Source: Chloroflexota bacterium (lineage in GTDB: Bacteria > Chloroflexota > UBA5177 > JANWHV01). From it: a stretch of 12,734 bases of DNA. The position numbers and the translations under genes are program-made. Position 1 is the first letter of the stretch. The number at the start of each line of letters is the position of its first letter. Below are positions 1 to 5,728 of the stretch, piece after piece. Location of the stretch: contig JAICHN010000103.1 in NCBI GenBank assembly GCA_025924845.1, forward strand, positions 1 through 12,734, given 5' to 3'. Under the pieces are notes generated by a model. It was not told the DNA's origin. It saw nothing but the letters and a program-made list of their open reading frames with translations, and ran no database searches.

Positions 1-264
1 ACGGCCGCCCGCGATCACCGGGGTGGCCTCGAAGCTCGTTTTTTGGCTGGCCACGCCGGTGTGGAAGGTCCAGGCGAGGCGAAGCCTGGAGGCGGTGGCG
101 GGGGTCAGGGCGTCGATCGGCGCATAGCGCGTGCCCGCGGCGTCCCGCCCGTAACCGGGTCAATTGATTGGCTTGGGCGTAGCGCCCACCGCTGCATGCG
201 TGCCGCCGGCATAGGGCGCAATCAATAGAGCGAGGGCCAGGGCAAAAGCGAGCAGGCGTTTCAT
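1..264 (-). pseudogene. PQQ-dependent quinoprotein dehydrogenase, 5' end, interrupted by in-frame TGA; runs off window
   Basis: Reading from the ATG at 264-262 gives a secretory signal peptide: K2 and R3, an Ala/Leu-rich hydrophobic core, and a likely cleavage site near THA (residue 24). Codon 35 is TGA (160-162). The same frame then continues open to the window edge with PGYGRDAAGTRYAPI, LTPATASRLRLAWTFHTG and SFEATPVIAGGR. That is the usual N-terminal opening of periplasmic PQQ-dependent (glucose/alcohol-type) dehydrogenases. In this family the residue before PGYGRD is typically Trp (W-P-x-Y-G-R-D), so TGG to TGA is the simplest reading. Other genes here stop at TGA, so TGA is not generally read as Trp. 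No Shine-Dalgarno precedes the ATG. A TACACT six bases upstream of it could be a -10 box of a leaderless message. The gene lies 18 bp downstream of the DUF1348 gene. A sequencing error is the main alternative to a real nonsense mutation. Confidence 0.75.
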
Positions 265-282
265 AGATGTAGTGTACGCAAT

Positions 283-729
283 CTAGGCCTTATTCTCTGA
301 TCCATCGCGGTAGCGGCGCTCCGACTCCTGGATCGGATAATCGTTGGCGCTCATGTCGCGGCGGCGCATAAGGCCGTCGTCGGCGAACTCCCAATGCTCG
401 TTACCGTGCGTACGCATCCACTGTCCGGTTTCGGCATCACGCCATTCGTACTCGAAGCGTACGGAGATGCGGTTGCCCGCATGGCACCAGAGCTCCTTCA
501 TCAGCCTGTAGTCCAGTTCCCTGGCCCATTTACGGCGCAGAAACTCCTTGATCGCCTCGCGACCGCTGAAGAACTCGGTGCGGTTGCGCCACACGGAATC
601 CGGCGTATAGGCCCGGGCCACAATCTCCGGGTCGCGCGTGTTCCAGGCGTCCTGCGCGGCCCGGACCTTGGCGCGGGCGGTCTCCTCGGTGAACGGCGGC
701 ACGATGGGGGTAGGTGCCGGCATAGACAT
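283..729 (-). CDS. DUF1348 / NTF2-like protein (SnoaL superfamily)
   Basis: The 148-residue product matches the DUF1348 group of nuclear-transport-factor-2-like proteins: small alpha+beta barrel proteins, often annotated only as nuclear transport factor 2 family protein, usually about 150 residues. Visible family features are the N-terminal AxxxVRAAQDAWNTRDPE helix, YTPDSVWRNRTEFFSGREAI, FLRRKWARELDYRLMKELW, the strand ISVRFEYEWRD, GQWMRTHGNEHWEF and the closing MRRRDMSANDYPI. I chose the ATG at 729 because AGAAGGAG sits 9 bases upstream. An ATG 45 bases further out (774) has no such site. The gene is between the PPOX gene (57 bp upstream) and the quinoprotein gene (18 bp downstream), probably in one transcript. 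The substrate is unknown for the family, and nothing here fixes it. Confidence 0.9.
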   Translation of the reverse strand: MSMPAPTPIVPPFTEETARAKVRAAQDAWNTRDPEIVARAYTPDSVWRNRTEFFSGREAIKEFLRRKWARELDYRLMKELWCHAGNRISVRFEYEWRDAETGQWMRTHGNEHWEFADDGLMRRRDMSANDYPIQESERRYRDGSENKA

Positions 730-752
730 CGTCTCTTGCTCCTTCTGAATCT

Positions 753-766
753 CCGGCCAAAGCCGG
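753..766 (-). other. Small hairpin in the PPOX-DUF1348 spacer
   Basis: On the minus strand the spacer contains CCGGC-TTTG-GCCGG, a 5-bp stem with a four-base loop. It ends about a dozen bases before the ribosome binding site of the DUF1348 gene. It could modulate translation or RNA stability. It has no U-tract, so it is not an obvious terminator, and a short GC stem like this can occur by chance. Confidence 0.25.
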
Positions 767-786
767 GCAGGCATATCATCTTACCG

Positions 787-1197
787 TCAGTCGAAACCGC
801 GCGCATGGATGTGGGTGATCGCCAGGTGGATGGTAACCCGTTGTTGGCGGGCAATGATCGGCAGCCGTTCCGCCGCCTTCTCCCGGCCATCGTAACGGAT
901 CGCCAGACGATAATCGTCGGCCTGAGCCTGGGCCTGGTCGTCAATTAAGCTTGCTCGACCGTAGAGGGTAACGTAACGTTCGCCGTCAACCACGCAGATT
1001 GACGCTCGCGGATCTCGTTGGAGGTTGCGATGCTTCAGGCGGCCGTTCGCCATATTCATCAGCACCATGTCGCCCTGTAGTTCATACCAGATCGCCGTAA
1101 GCTGCGGCATCCCACTCTCATTGATCGTGGCAATCGTCGCATACCGCCGCTCATCCAGGAACGCCCGCACCGTCGGGGTCAATCCTGCCAGGCTCAT
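787..1197 (-). CDS. PPOX-fold (pyridoxamine 5'-phosphate oxidase family) flavin/F420 protein
   Basis: The 136-residue protein has the split beta-barrel PPOX pattern: an N-terminal helix (LTPTVRAFLDERRYATIATI), the strand pair GMPQLTAIWYELQGDMVLMNMA, the cofactor-phosphate-binding GRLKHRNLQRDPRASICVV, then YVTLYGRASLIDD and a C-terminal strand with ITHIHARGFD. Proteins of this type, such as the Rv1155-like group, bind FMN or F420 and act as small dimeric oxidoreductases. Which cofactor is used here cannot be told from sequence alone. The ATG at 1197 is chosen because AAAGGAG lies 10 bases upstream; an in-frame codon further out at 1230 lacks one. It lies 72 bp downstream of the MOSC gene and 57 bp upstream of the DUF1348 gene on the same strand. 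A second PPOX gene (4233-4631) lies elsewhere in the window. Confidence 0.88.
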   Translation of the reverse strand: MSLAGLTPTVRAFLDERRYATIATINESGMPQLTAIWYELQGDMVLMNMANGRLKHRNLQRDPRASICVVDGERYVTLYGRASLIDDQAQAQADDYRLAIRYDGREKAAERLPIIARQQRVTIHLAITHIHARGFD

Positions 1198-1269
1198 GCC
1201 GTACAATCTCCTTTGTAGCGCGGATCTCACGGACGATCCACCAATTCCTGCTGAGTCTCTCGGACGAGA

Positions 1270-1830
1270 TCAGACCGGTTGCAGCGGGCGGTGCGGCAGC
1301 GGCGGCAACTCGACGCGGATAGGGTCGCCGGGCCGAACCTCACCGCCGGTTACCACAACGCTCATGATTCCCGCTTTACGAATGAGGCCCCCATGGTCAT
1401 CACGGTCCAGGGTCGCCGCCATCAAGCCGGGCTGGAGCCTATCCAGCTGCCCGCAGGGATTACGCAGGCCGGTCACCTCGACCATCGCCGTATCGCCCAG
1501 GTAGAGCCGGGTGCCGGTGGGCAGACCGAGCAGGTCGATGCCGAGCGTGGTGACGTTCTCACCCATCTGCCCGGCCGAGACGGTGAAGCCGCCCGCCCGC
1601 AATTCGTCGTGCAACTCGGCATGAATCAGATGCACCTGGCGTAAGTTGGGCTGACTTGGGTCCCGCGCCACGCGCGATCGGTGTTTGACTGTCTCGCCCA
1701 GATGCGCGTCGCCTTCAACCCCCAGCCCAGGCAGCAGTCGAATGCCGACCTGATTCGGCTTGGTGAAGGTATAGGTTGGACTGCGGCTCACCGCCGTTAC
1801 CACCCCGCCCTCGGTTACGAGCCCATCCAT
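1270..1830 (-). CDS. MOSC-domain protein (molybdenum cofactor sulfurase C-terminal-like)
   Basis: The 186-residue product is a stand-alone MOSC domain. Visible landmarks are an opening strand with VVTAVSRSPTYTFTKP, GLGVEGDAHLG, the helix QVHLIHAELHDEL, then GQMGENVTTLGIDLLGLPTGTRL and LGDTAMVEVTGLRNPCGQL. The last segment contains the conserved cysteine (about residue 126), which in MOSC proteins carries or transfers sulfur or binds molybdenum cofactor. The closing segment GIMSVVVTGGEVRPGDPIRVE is also typical. Free-standing MOSC proteins include YiiM/YuaD-type enzymes that act with the molybdenum cofactor on N-hydroxylated compounds; assignment to that activity is inference. I prefer the ATG at 1830 because GGGGAGG lies about 12 bases upstream, but the ATG at 1857 is possible. 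It is the first gene of the leftward group. Confidence 0.88.
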   Translation of the reverse strand: MDGLVTEGGVVTAVSRSPTYTFTKPNQVGIRLLPGLGVEGDAHLGETVKHRSRVARDPSQPNLRQVHLIHAELHDELRAGGFTVSAGQMGENVTTLGIDLLGLPTGTRLYLGDTAMVEVTGLRNPCGQLDRLQPGLMAATLDRDDHGGLIRKAGIMSVVVTGGEVRPGDPIRVELPPLPHRPLQPV

Positions 1831-1883
1831 CGATTCGCGCCCCCTCCCCTGATGCATCCCACCGCGCCGACGCTCGCCGGCGC

Positions 1884-1917
1884 TTTATAGCGTAAAACCA
1901 AAAGATGCCTTATGCAA
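1884..1917 (-). promoter_or_regulatory. Candidate promoter for the leftward MOSC gene group
   Basis: On the minus strand this AT-rich patch in otherwise GC-rich sequence carries TTGCAT (1912-1917), TACGCT 17 bases on (1889-1894), and an overlapping TATAAA (1884-1889). TATAAA is the better -10 match but is 22 bases from TTGCAT, so the exact pairing is uncertain. Either would start transcription roughly 20-50 bases before the MOSC start codons. Confidence 0.4.
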
Positions 1918-1931
1918 GAAAGGTTTGTCTG

Positions 1932-1959
1932 CTCCGCGGGGCAAGGCGGCGGGGCGGAG
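1932..1959. repeat. Short inverted repeat in the divergent MOSC/GDPD intergenic region
   Basis: CTCCGC (1932-1937) and GCGGAG (1954-1959) are perfect 6-base inverted arms around a G-rich 16-base spacer. The 250-base divergent spacer (1831-2080) otherwise shows only the candidate leftward promoter and the ribosome binding site of the next gene. The repeat may be an operator or a chance product of GC-rich sequence. Confidence 0.25.
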
Positions 1960-2080
1960 TAGCACCGCGAACCTAAGATGCATGGCTATGCGTCTCTGCT
2001 CGGCACGGCCGTACTAGTGCCCCTGGGCATGCCGGCCACCAGCATGGAAGGTTACGCGACGAGGATCGGAGAAGTAAACG

Positions 2081-3031
2081 ATGATCGGATCGACGAACGG
2101 CCCTAACCCCGAATCGGTGATCCGCGCCGCGGATGGGCGAGAGGTGCATCTCAAAGTGCATCGCGCTCTGTGGAGCGGGGCGTATCCGGAGAATTCGTTG
2201 CCCGCCCTTGAAGAGTGCTATCGCGAGGCAGTGGCCCGAGCCGAGATCGACATTCATATGCTGCGTGATGCCGACTTCCTGGTGCATCACGACCCTACGC
2301 TGGACGACTTGACCACAGGGACCGGGGCGGTGAGCGACCTCACGCGCGGCGAGGCCGGATCGCTACGCCTCCGCTTTCAGGGCGGCATCTCCGTTGAACG
2401 GCCGCCCCTGTTCAGCGAGGTGACGGCGCTGATCCGCGAGCAGCGGTATCCCACGCTCGTCGAACTCGACCTGCCGGCCTTCCAGCCGCTTCCCTGGGCG
2501 CGCGCCGAAGAACTGGTACGCCTGGTCGAACCGGTAAAGGACCGGGTGATCTTCAATGGACCCGATTGGAACTTGCGCCGCTTGCTACGGGTGGATTCGA
2601 CCCTGCCGATGAGCTACGACCCCGGCCCCTACCTGGATTGGGTGCCCGAAGGTGACGCCGAGGAGGAGGAGATCGACCTCCCGCGCGGCGCCTATGGCTA
2701 CCTGGACGCGCATCCGCTCGCCCGCGCACGGCTCACCCCCACTGCGGACTACCTAGAGGATAGACTGGGCGGTATCACGCGGCTGGTCCCCGGCGTTCGC
2801 GAGGCGCACGTACGGCTGGCCGCCTTCGAGCGGATGTTGGACGACGGGGTGGTCGACGCGGCCGGTCTCTTCCACCGGCTCGGCACGAAGCTGGATGTGT
2901 GGACGCTGAACGCGGGCGCCCCACGCTGGCGGGAGCGGCTGGTCCGCCTGGTCGACGCCGGGGTGGACCTGATCACCAGCGATACCCCACGTGTCCTTGC
3001 CGCGGCCTACCGCGAAGCGGCGCAAGCTTGA
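2081..3031 (+). CDS. Glycerophosphodiester phosphodiesterase-like (GDPD/PLC-like TIM-barrel) protein
   Basis: The 316-residue protein follows the GDPD layout. The family HRG...PENT signature appears as HRALWSGAYPENS (H27, R28, E38). The metal-binding pair is EIDIHML (E55, D57), and the second catalytic His appears in LVHHDPTL (H70, D71). Further on are a TLVELDL strand (family vEiK) and the closing WTLN ... AGVDLITSDTP strand-loop near residues 274-304, which matches the typical W-T-V-N / GVDGIITDxP end. GDPDs hydrolyse glycerophosphodiesters to an alcohol and glycerol-3-phosphate. The HRG Gly is Ala and the lysine of vEiK is absent, so the substrate may differ. No signal peptide is seen, so it is probably cytoplasmic. 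GGAG lies 9 bases before the ATG. The aldo/keto reductase gene follows after 79 bp. Confidence 0.82.
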   Translation: MIGSTNGPNPESVIRAADGREVHLKVHRALWSGAYPENSLPALEECYREAVARAEIDIHMLRDADFLVHHDPTLDDLTTGTGAVSDLTRGEAGSLRLRFQGGISVERPPLFSEVTALIREQRYPTLVELDLPAFQPLPWARAEELVRLVEPVKDRVIFNGPDWNLRRLLRVDSTLPMSYDPGPYLDWVPEGDAEEEEIDLPRGAYGYLDAHPLARARLTPTADYLEDRLGGITRLVPGVREAHVRLAAFERMLDDGVVDAAGLFHRLGTKLDVWTLNAGAPRWRERLVRLVDAGVDLITSDTPRVLAAAYREAAQA

Positions 3032-3110
3032 GCAGGTTACTCGGTCGGTTGGGCATGAGAGATAAGCGGGAGCCGGTATCATGGTAGAGGAATAGACGAA
3101 GGAGGAGCAG

Positions 3111-4103
3111 ATGGAGTATACGCGACTCGGACGTACGGGGCTGAAGGTCAGCCGCCTATGCCTCGGCACGATGAACTTTGGCCCCCATACCAGCGAGGAA
3201 GACAGCTTCCGGCTCATGGATCGCGCCCACGGGCACGGGATCAACTTCTTCGATACGGCCAACCGCTATGGTCAGATGTTGGGCCAGGGTCGGGTCGGCG
3301 CCACGGAGGAGATCATAGGGCGCTGGTTCGCCCAGGGTGACGGTCGGCGCGAGCGGACTGTTCTTGCCACCAAGGTCTACGGGGCGATGGGTGACTGGCC
3401 GAACGAAGCCGGCGTGACGGCGCTCTCACTCAAGCGGCAGTGCGAGGCGAGCCTGCGCAGGCTCCAGACCGATTATATCGACATCTACCAGATGCACCAC
3501 ATCCCGCGCGGCACGCCGTGGGAGGAGATCTGGCAGGGCATGGAGCAACTGGTACGCGAGGGCAAGATCCTCTATGTCGCGAGCTCGAACTTCGCGGGCT
3601 GGCATATTGCCCAGGCCAATGAGGCTGCGAAGGCGCGCCATTTCATGGGCCTCGTCTCGGAGCAAAGCCTCTATAACCTGCTGGCGCGTACGGTGGAACT
3701 GGAAGTGATCCCGGCCTGCGAGGCCTACGGATTGGGTCTGATCCCCTGGAGTCCGCTGGCCGAGGGATTGCTGGGTGGCGCCTTGCGCAAGGCCGCCGAA
3801 GGGCGCCGCGCCGCGCCGCAGGTGGCGGCCCGGATTGAAGAGAAGCGTCCCGTGTTGGAAGCCTACGAGGGGTTATGCCGCGATCTCGGCGAGCAACCGA
3901 GCGATGTAGCGCTGGCCTGGCTGCTCAAGAACCCGGTCGTCACGGCGCCGATCATCGGTCCGCGCACCGTGGAGCAACTGGACGGCTCGCTGCGCGCGCT
4001 GGAGATATCGCTCGCCAAAGACACGCTCGACCGCCTGGAGGAGATCTTCCCCGGGCCGGGCAAGGGTCACGGCACCCCGGCCCCGGAGGCCTACGCCTGG
4101 TAG
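3111..4103 (+). CDS. Aldo/keto reductase
   Basis: The 330-residue protein is a complete NADPH-dependent aldo/keto reductase barrel that reduces aldehydes or ketones in the cytoplasm. It opens with MEYTRLGRTGLKVSRLCLGTM. The catalytic tetrad is present: D48 and Y53 in FFDTANRYG, K88 in LATKVYG and H129 in IDIYQMHH. NADP-binding segments are VASSNFAGW, LVSEQSLYNLLAR, LGLIPWSPLAEGLL and the end pattern VTAPIIGPRTVEQLDGSLRAL. The protein terminates in GTPAPEAYAW, a tail I associate with the YghZ/Kv-beta-like branch found in Actinobacteria and Chloroflexota. GAAGGAGGAG lies just before the ATG, the strongest ribosome binding site in the window. It follows the GDPD gene by 79 bp with no clear terminator between, so the two may be co-transcribed. 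A perfect inverted repeat follows seven bases after the stop. Confidence 0.95.
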   Translation: MEYTRLGRTGLKVSRLCLGTMNFGPHTSEEDSFRLMDRAHGHGINFFDTANRYGQMLGQGRVGATEEIIGRWFAQGDGRRERTVLATKVYGAMGDWPNEAGVTALSLKRQCEASLRRLQTDYIDIYQMHHIPRGTPWEEIWQGMEQLVREGKILYVASSNFAGWHIAQANEAAKARHFMGLVSEQSLYNLLARTVELEVIPACEAYGLGLIPWSPLAEGLLGGALRKAAEGRRAAPQVAARIEEKRPVLEAYEGLCRDLGEQPSDVALAWLLKNPVVTAPIIGPRTVEQLDGSLRALEISLAKDTLDRLEEIFPGPGKGHGTPAPEAYAW

Positions 4104-4109
4104 AGCTGC

Positions 4110-4159
4110 CGAACGATACGGGTCATCATGGCTCCGGCGGTTATGACCCGTATCGTTCG
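4110..4159. repeat. Perfect 17-bp inverted repeat (terminator stem or operator)
   Basis: CGAACGATACGGGTCAT (4110-4126) and ATGACCCGTATCGTTCG (4143-4159) are exact reverse complements around a 16-base loop. The repeat starts seven bases after the aldo/keto reductase stop and ends 10 bases before a -35 box. As RNA it forms a very stable 17-bp stem that could terminate the upstream transcript, in either direction, although the following sequence (ACTTCCCACTTTTAC) has only a short T run. As DNA its symmetry and closeness to the promoter would also fit a repressor site. Sequence alone does not decide between the two. Confidence 0.85.
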
Positions 4160-4169
4160 ACTTCCCACT

Positions 4170-4199
4170 TTTACAATAAGTCGGTCGGTGTACTATACT
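4170..4199 (+). promoter_or_regulatory. Near-consensus housekeeping promoter for the PPOX-Trx-Rdx operon
   Basis: TTTACA (4170-4175) and TATACT (4194-4199) are separated by 18 bases, each one mismatch from the sigma-70 consensus. The patch is markedly AT-richer than its surroundings. Transcription would begin near 4206, about 27 bases before the PPOX ATG at 4233. This marks a new transcription unit, separate from the aldo/keto reductase. Confidence 0.72.
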
Positions 4200-4232
4200 T
4201 TAGGTGATGAGACCAAGCAGAGGAAGGGTCCG

Positions 4233-4631
4233 ATGAGCAACAGCATTGTCCCCAAAACGCATGAGGATATCCTGCAAAGCACGACATTGGCCATAGTCTC
4301 CACCCTGGGGCCGAAGGGCGAGCCGCAGACGAGCCCGGTCTGGTTCGGTTGGGACGGAAACGTGCTCCGTTTCAGTCACACCAAGGCGCGCCAGAAGTAT
4401 CGCAACCTGAAGCGCGATCCGAGGATTGCCGTCACCCTGGTCGACCCGGCCAACCCGTACCGCTATATCGAGATCCGCGGCACGGCGACGATCGAGGATG
4501 ACCCTACCAAGGCCTATATCGACGAGATGTCGAAGAAATACACCGGGAATGAGCACTACCAGGGCAACCAGCCCGGTGACGAACGAGTGATCATCACCGT
4601 GAAGCCGGAGCACGTCAACACCATGGGATGA
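4233..4631 (+). CDS. PPOX-class F420-dependent oxidoreductase (Rv1155-like)
   Basis: The 132-residue protein matches the small PPOX-class F420/FMN group closely. Landmarks are ILQSTTLAIVSTLGPKGEPQTSPVWF, the strand GNVLRFSHTKARQKYRNLKRDPRIAVTLVDP carrying the K-x-R-N-L-x-R-D-P cofactor-phosphate motif, YRYIEIRGTATIEDD, a DEMSKKYTG helix segment and VIITVKPEHVNTMG. Such proteins dimerise into a split barrel and reduce substrates with F420H2 or flavin. Its own substrate is unknown. I start at the ATG at 4233 (MSNSIVPKTHED) because GAGGAAGG lies just upstream. An open frame extends further upstream (to 4128), but it would run through the promoter and the inverted repeat, so it is not credible as protein. 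It is first in a three-gene unit with the thioredoxin-like gene (52 bp on) and the Rdx gene. Confidence 0.93.
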   Translation: MSNSIVPKTHEDILQSTTLAIVSTLGPKGEPQTSPVWFGWDGNVLRFSHTKARQKYRNLKRDPRIAVTLVDPANPYRYIEIRGTATIEDDPTKAYIDEMSKKYTGNEHYQGNQPGDERVIITVKPEHVNTMG

Positions 4632-4632
4632 A

Positions 4633-4657
4633 CTCGGTGCGCGTCCGCGCCCCCGAG
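4633..4657 (+). other. Intercistronic hairpin between PPOX and thioredoxin-like genes
   Basis: CTCGG and CCGAG (4633-4637, 4653-4657) enclose GCGC-GTCC-GCGC (4639-4650), so the transcript could form a two-part stem directly after the PPOX stop. No U-tract follows, so an RNA-stability or partial-attenuation element fits better than a full terminator. The ribosome binding site of the next gene lies 14 bases further on. Confidence 0.4.
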
Positions 4658-4683
4658 GGATACAGCGTTCAAGGAGATCGAGG

Positions 4684-5283
4684 ATGGCCGTGACGGCGGA
4701 GCGCTTCGCGCAGGGTTTGACCTACGAGGCGTATAAGGCGCAAATGACCCGCAACCAGGAGCGCTTTCAGCAGAATGAACAGCGCGTGGTCCTGAATGCG
4801 GCCGATCTGGAGCCTTTCAAGCGCCTTGCCGCGCCGCTGCATGTGCTGGCGTTGGCGGAGGATTGGTGTGGTGACGTCATAGACAACCTGCCTATCCTCG
4901 GCCGCCTCGCCGCGAAGAGCGGTAAGCTCGATCTGCGCGTGTTCCTGCGTGACCAGAATCTCGATCTGATCGATCAGTACCTCAAAGAAGGAAAGTACCG
5001 ATCGATTCCCGTCTTCGTGTTCTTTGACGACCGTTTCGAGGAGTTAGGCCGCTTTATCGAGCGCCCCGCGAGCGTGACCGAGCGCCGTGCTCAGTTCCGC
5101 CGGGAGCTGTATGCTCAGCACCCCGAATACGGCGCCCCTGATACACCGGTCGATCAGTTGCCGGAGGAGGTCAGGGTGCGGCTCCAGCAGGAGATGGCGC
5201 AAAAGCGAGAGGAATGGAAGCCGCTGGAGGAGCAAGACACGATCCAGGCTCTACGGGCGATTGTAGAGCGGGCCGCGGCGTAG
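4684..5283 (+). CDS. Thioredoxin-like protein with a single active-site Cys (WCGD)
   Basis: The 199-residue protein belongs to the thioredoxin-fold family annotated as thioredoxin family protein (Thioredoxin_9 type). An N-terminal helical stretch (YEAYKAQMTRNQERFQQNEQ) leads to LHVLALAEDWCGDVIDNLPIL, where the usual CxxC is replaced by a lone Cys in E-D-W-C-G-D. The fold continues with LDLRVFLRDQNLDLIDQYL, the cis-proline loop RSIPVFVFFDD (I-P-V) and LGRFIERP. A charged, helical C-terminus of about 80 residues follows. WCGD with one Cys is usual in this family, so it is not a damaged thioredoxin; it may work with a separate thiol partner. AAGGAG lies seven bases before the ATG. The Rdx gene follows after 44 bp, and the grouping with PPOX and Rdx points to redox or detoxification work, which is inference. 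Confidence 0.88.
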   Translation: MAVTAERFAQGLTYEAYKAQMTRNQERFQQNEQRVVLNAADLEPFKRLAAPLHVLALAEDWCGDVIDNLPILGRLAAKSGKLDLRVFLRDQNLDLIDQYLKEGKYRSIPVFVFFDDRFEELGRFIERPASVTERRAQFRRELYAQHPEYGAPDTPVDQLPEEVRVRLQQEMAQKREEWKPLEEQDTIQALRAIVERAAA

Positions 5284-5327
5284 TCCGAAGCGGGCATAAC
5301 CGCGCAAGGAACAGTTCAGGAGGAATC

Positions 5328-5594
5328 ATGGCGGCACGGCCGGTCAAGGTAACGATCACCTATTGCAGTGAGTGCGGCTATGAGCCCCAAACCATCGCGC
5401 TTGCCGGTGCGTTGCTGAATGACTTTACCTCCGGCATTTCCTCGGTAGAGTTGATCCCCTGGCACGAGGGCACCTTCGAGGTATCGGTCGGCGGCGACCT
5501 GATTCACTCCATGATGCGCGAAGGGGGCTTCCCGGAGCACGAGACGATCATCGAGGCGGTAAAGGCACGCTTGCGGGAAGGTACGCCGGCGTAA
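5328..5594 (+). CDS. SelT/SelW/SelH (Rdx) family small redox protein, cysteine form
   Basis: The 88-residue protein has the Rdx-family signature. The first strand VKVTITYCSECGYEPQ carries C13-S-E-C16, the CxxC/CxxU redox site of the thioredoxin-like SelW/SelT/SelH family, here with Cys rather than selenocysteine. The helix IALAGALLNDFTSGISSVELIP, the strands GTFEVSVGGDLIHSMMREGGFPE and the final EAVKARL helix complete the short fold. Length is normal for bacterial members (75-100 residues). I chose the ATG at 5328 because AGGAGG stands five bases upstream; a longer frame from 5214 overlaps the thioredoxin-like gene and is unlikely. It closes the operon. Bacterial Rdx proteins are presumed thiol oxidoreductases of unknown partner; the adjacent single-Cys thioredoxin-like protein is an attractive candidate partner. 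Confidence 0.9.
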   Translation: MAARPVKVTITYCSECGYEPQTIALAGALLNDFTSGISSVELIPWHEGTFEVSVGGDLIHSMMREGGFPEHETIIEAVKARLREGTPA

Positions 5595-5605
5595 TCGGCC
5601 GGCGT
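5583..5605 (+). terminator. GC-rich hairpin at the end of the Rdx gene
   Basis: ACGCCGGC (5583-5590) and GCCGGCGT (5598-5605) form a perfect 8-bp stem with the loop GTAATCG, which contains the Rdx stop codon. GAGGTTTCC follows, so the U-tract is weak. It fits the end of the operon. The next 123 bases to the convergent gene (5606-5728) hold no gene I can support. Confidence 0.5.
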
Positions 5606-5728
5606 GAGGTTTCCGGCTTCGGGTTCATCGTGTAACAGCGAGGGAGCACCGACGCGATCAACGAGTGGGCGGATGCGCTCATCGATCGCGGATCCTGACT
5701 GAGATCGACCGTCGCGGGGAAGACACGC

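Noticed and set aside
160..162. TGA in the quinoprotein gene as selenocysteine or a recoded Trp codon
   Set aside because: Other genes in the window use TGA as their stop. No hairpin of SECIS type was evident just downstream, and Sec is not expected at this position in the family.
394..948. Long plus-strand open frame across the DUF1348 and PPOX genes
   Set aside because: It lies opposite two genes with clear family motifs and good ribosome binding sites. Its own translation has no recognisable domain; it is a GC-rich shadow frame.
3049..3082. TTGGGC and TATCAT as a promoter for the aldo/keto reductase
   Set aside because: The spacing is 22 bases and the -35 match is poor. Read-through from the GDPD gene is as likely.
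5646..5698. Short plus-strand frame reading INEWADALIDRGS before a stop
   Set aside because: It looks faintly like a protein C-terminus, but only about 14 codons are open before an upstream TAA. That is too short to support even as a remnant.
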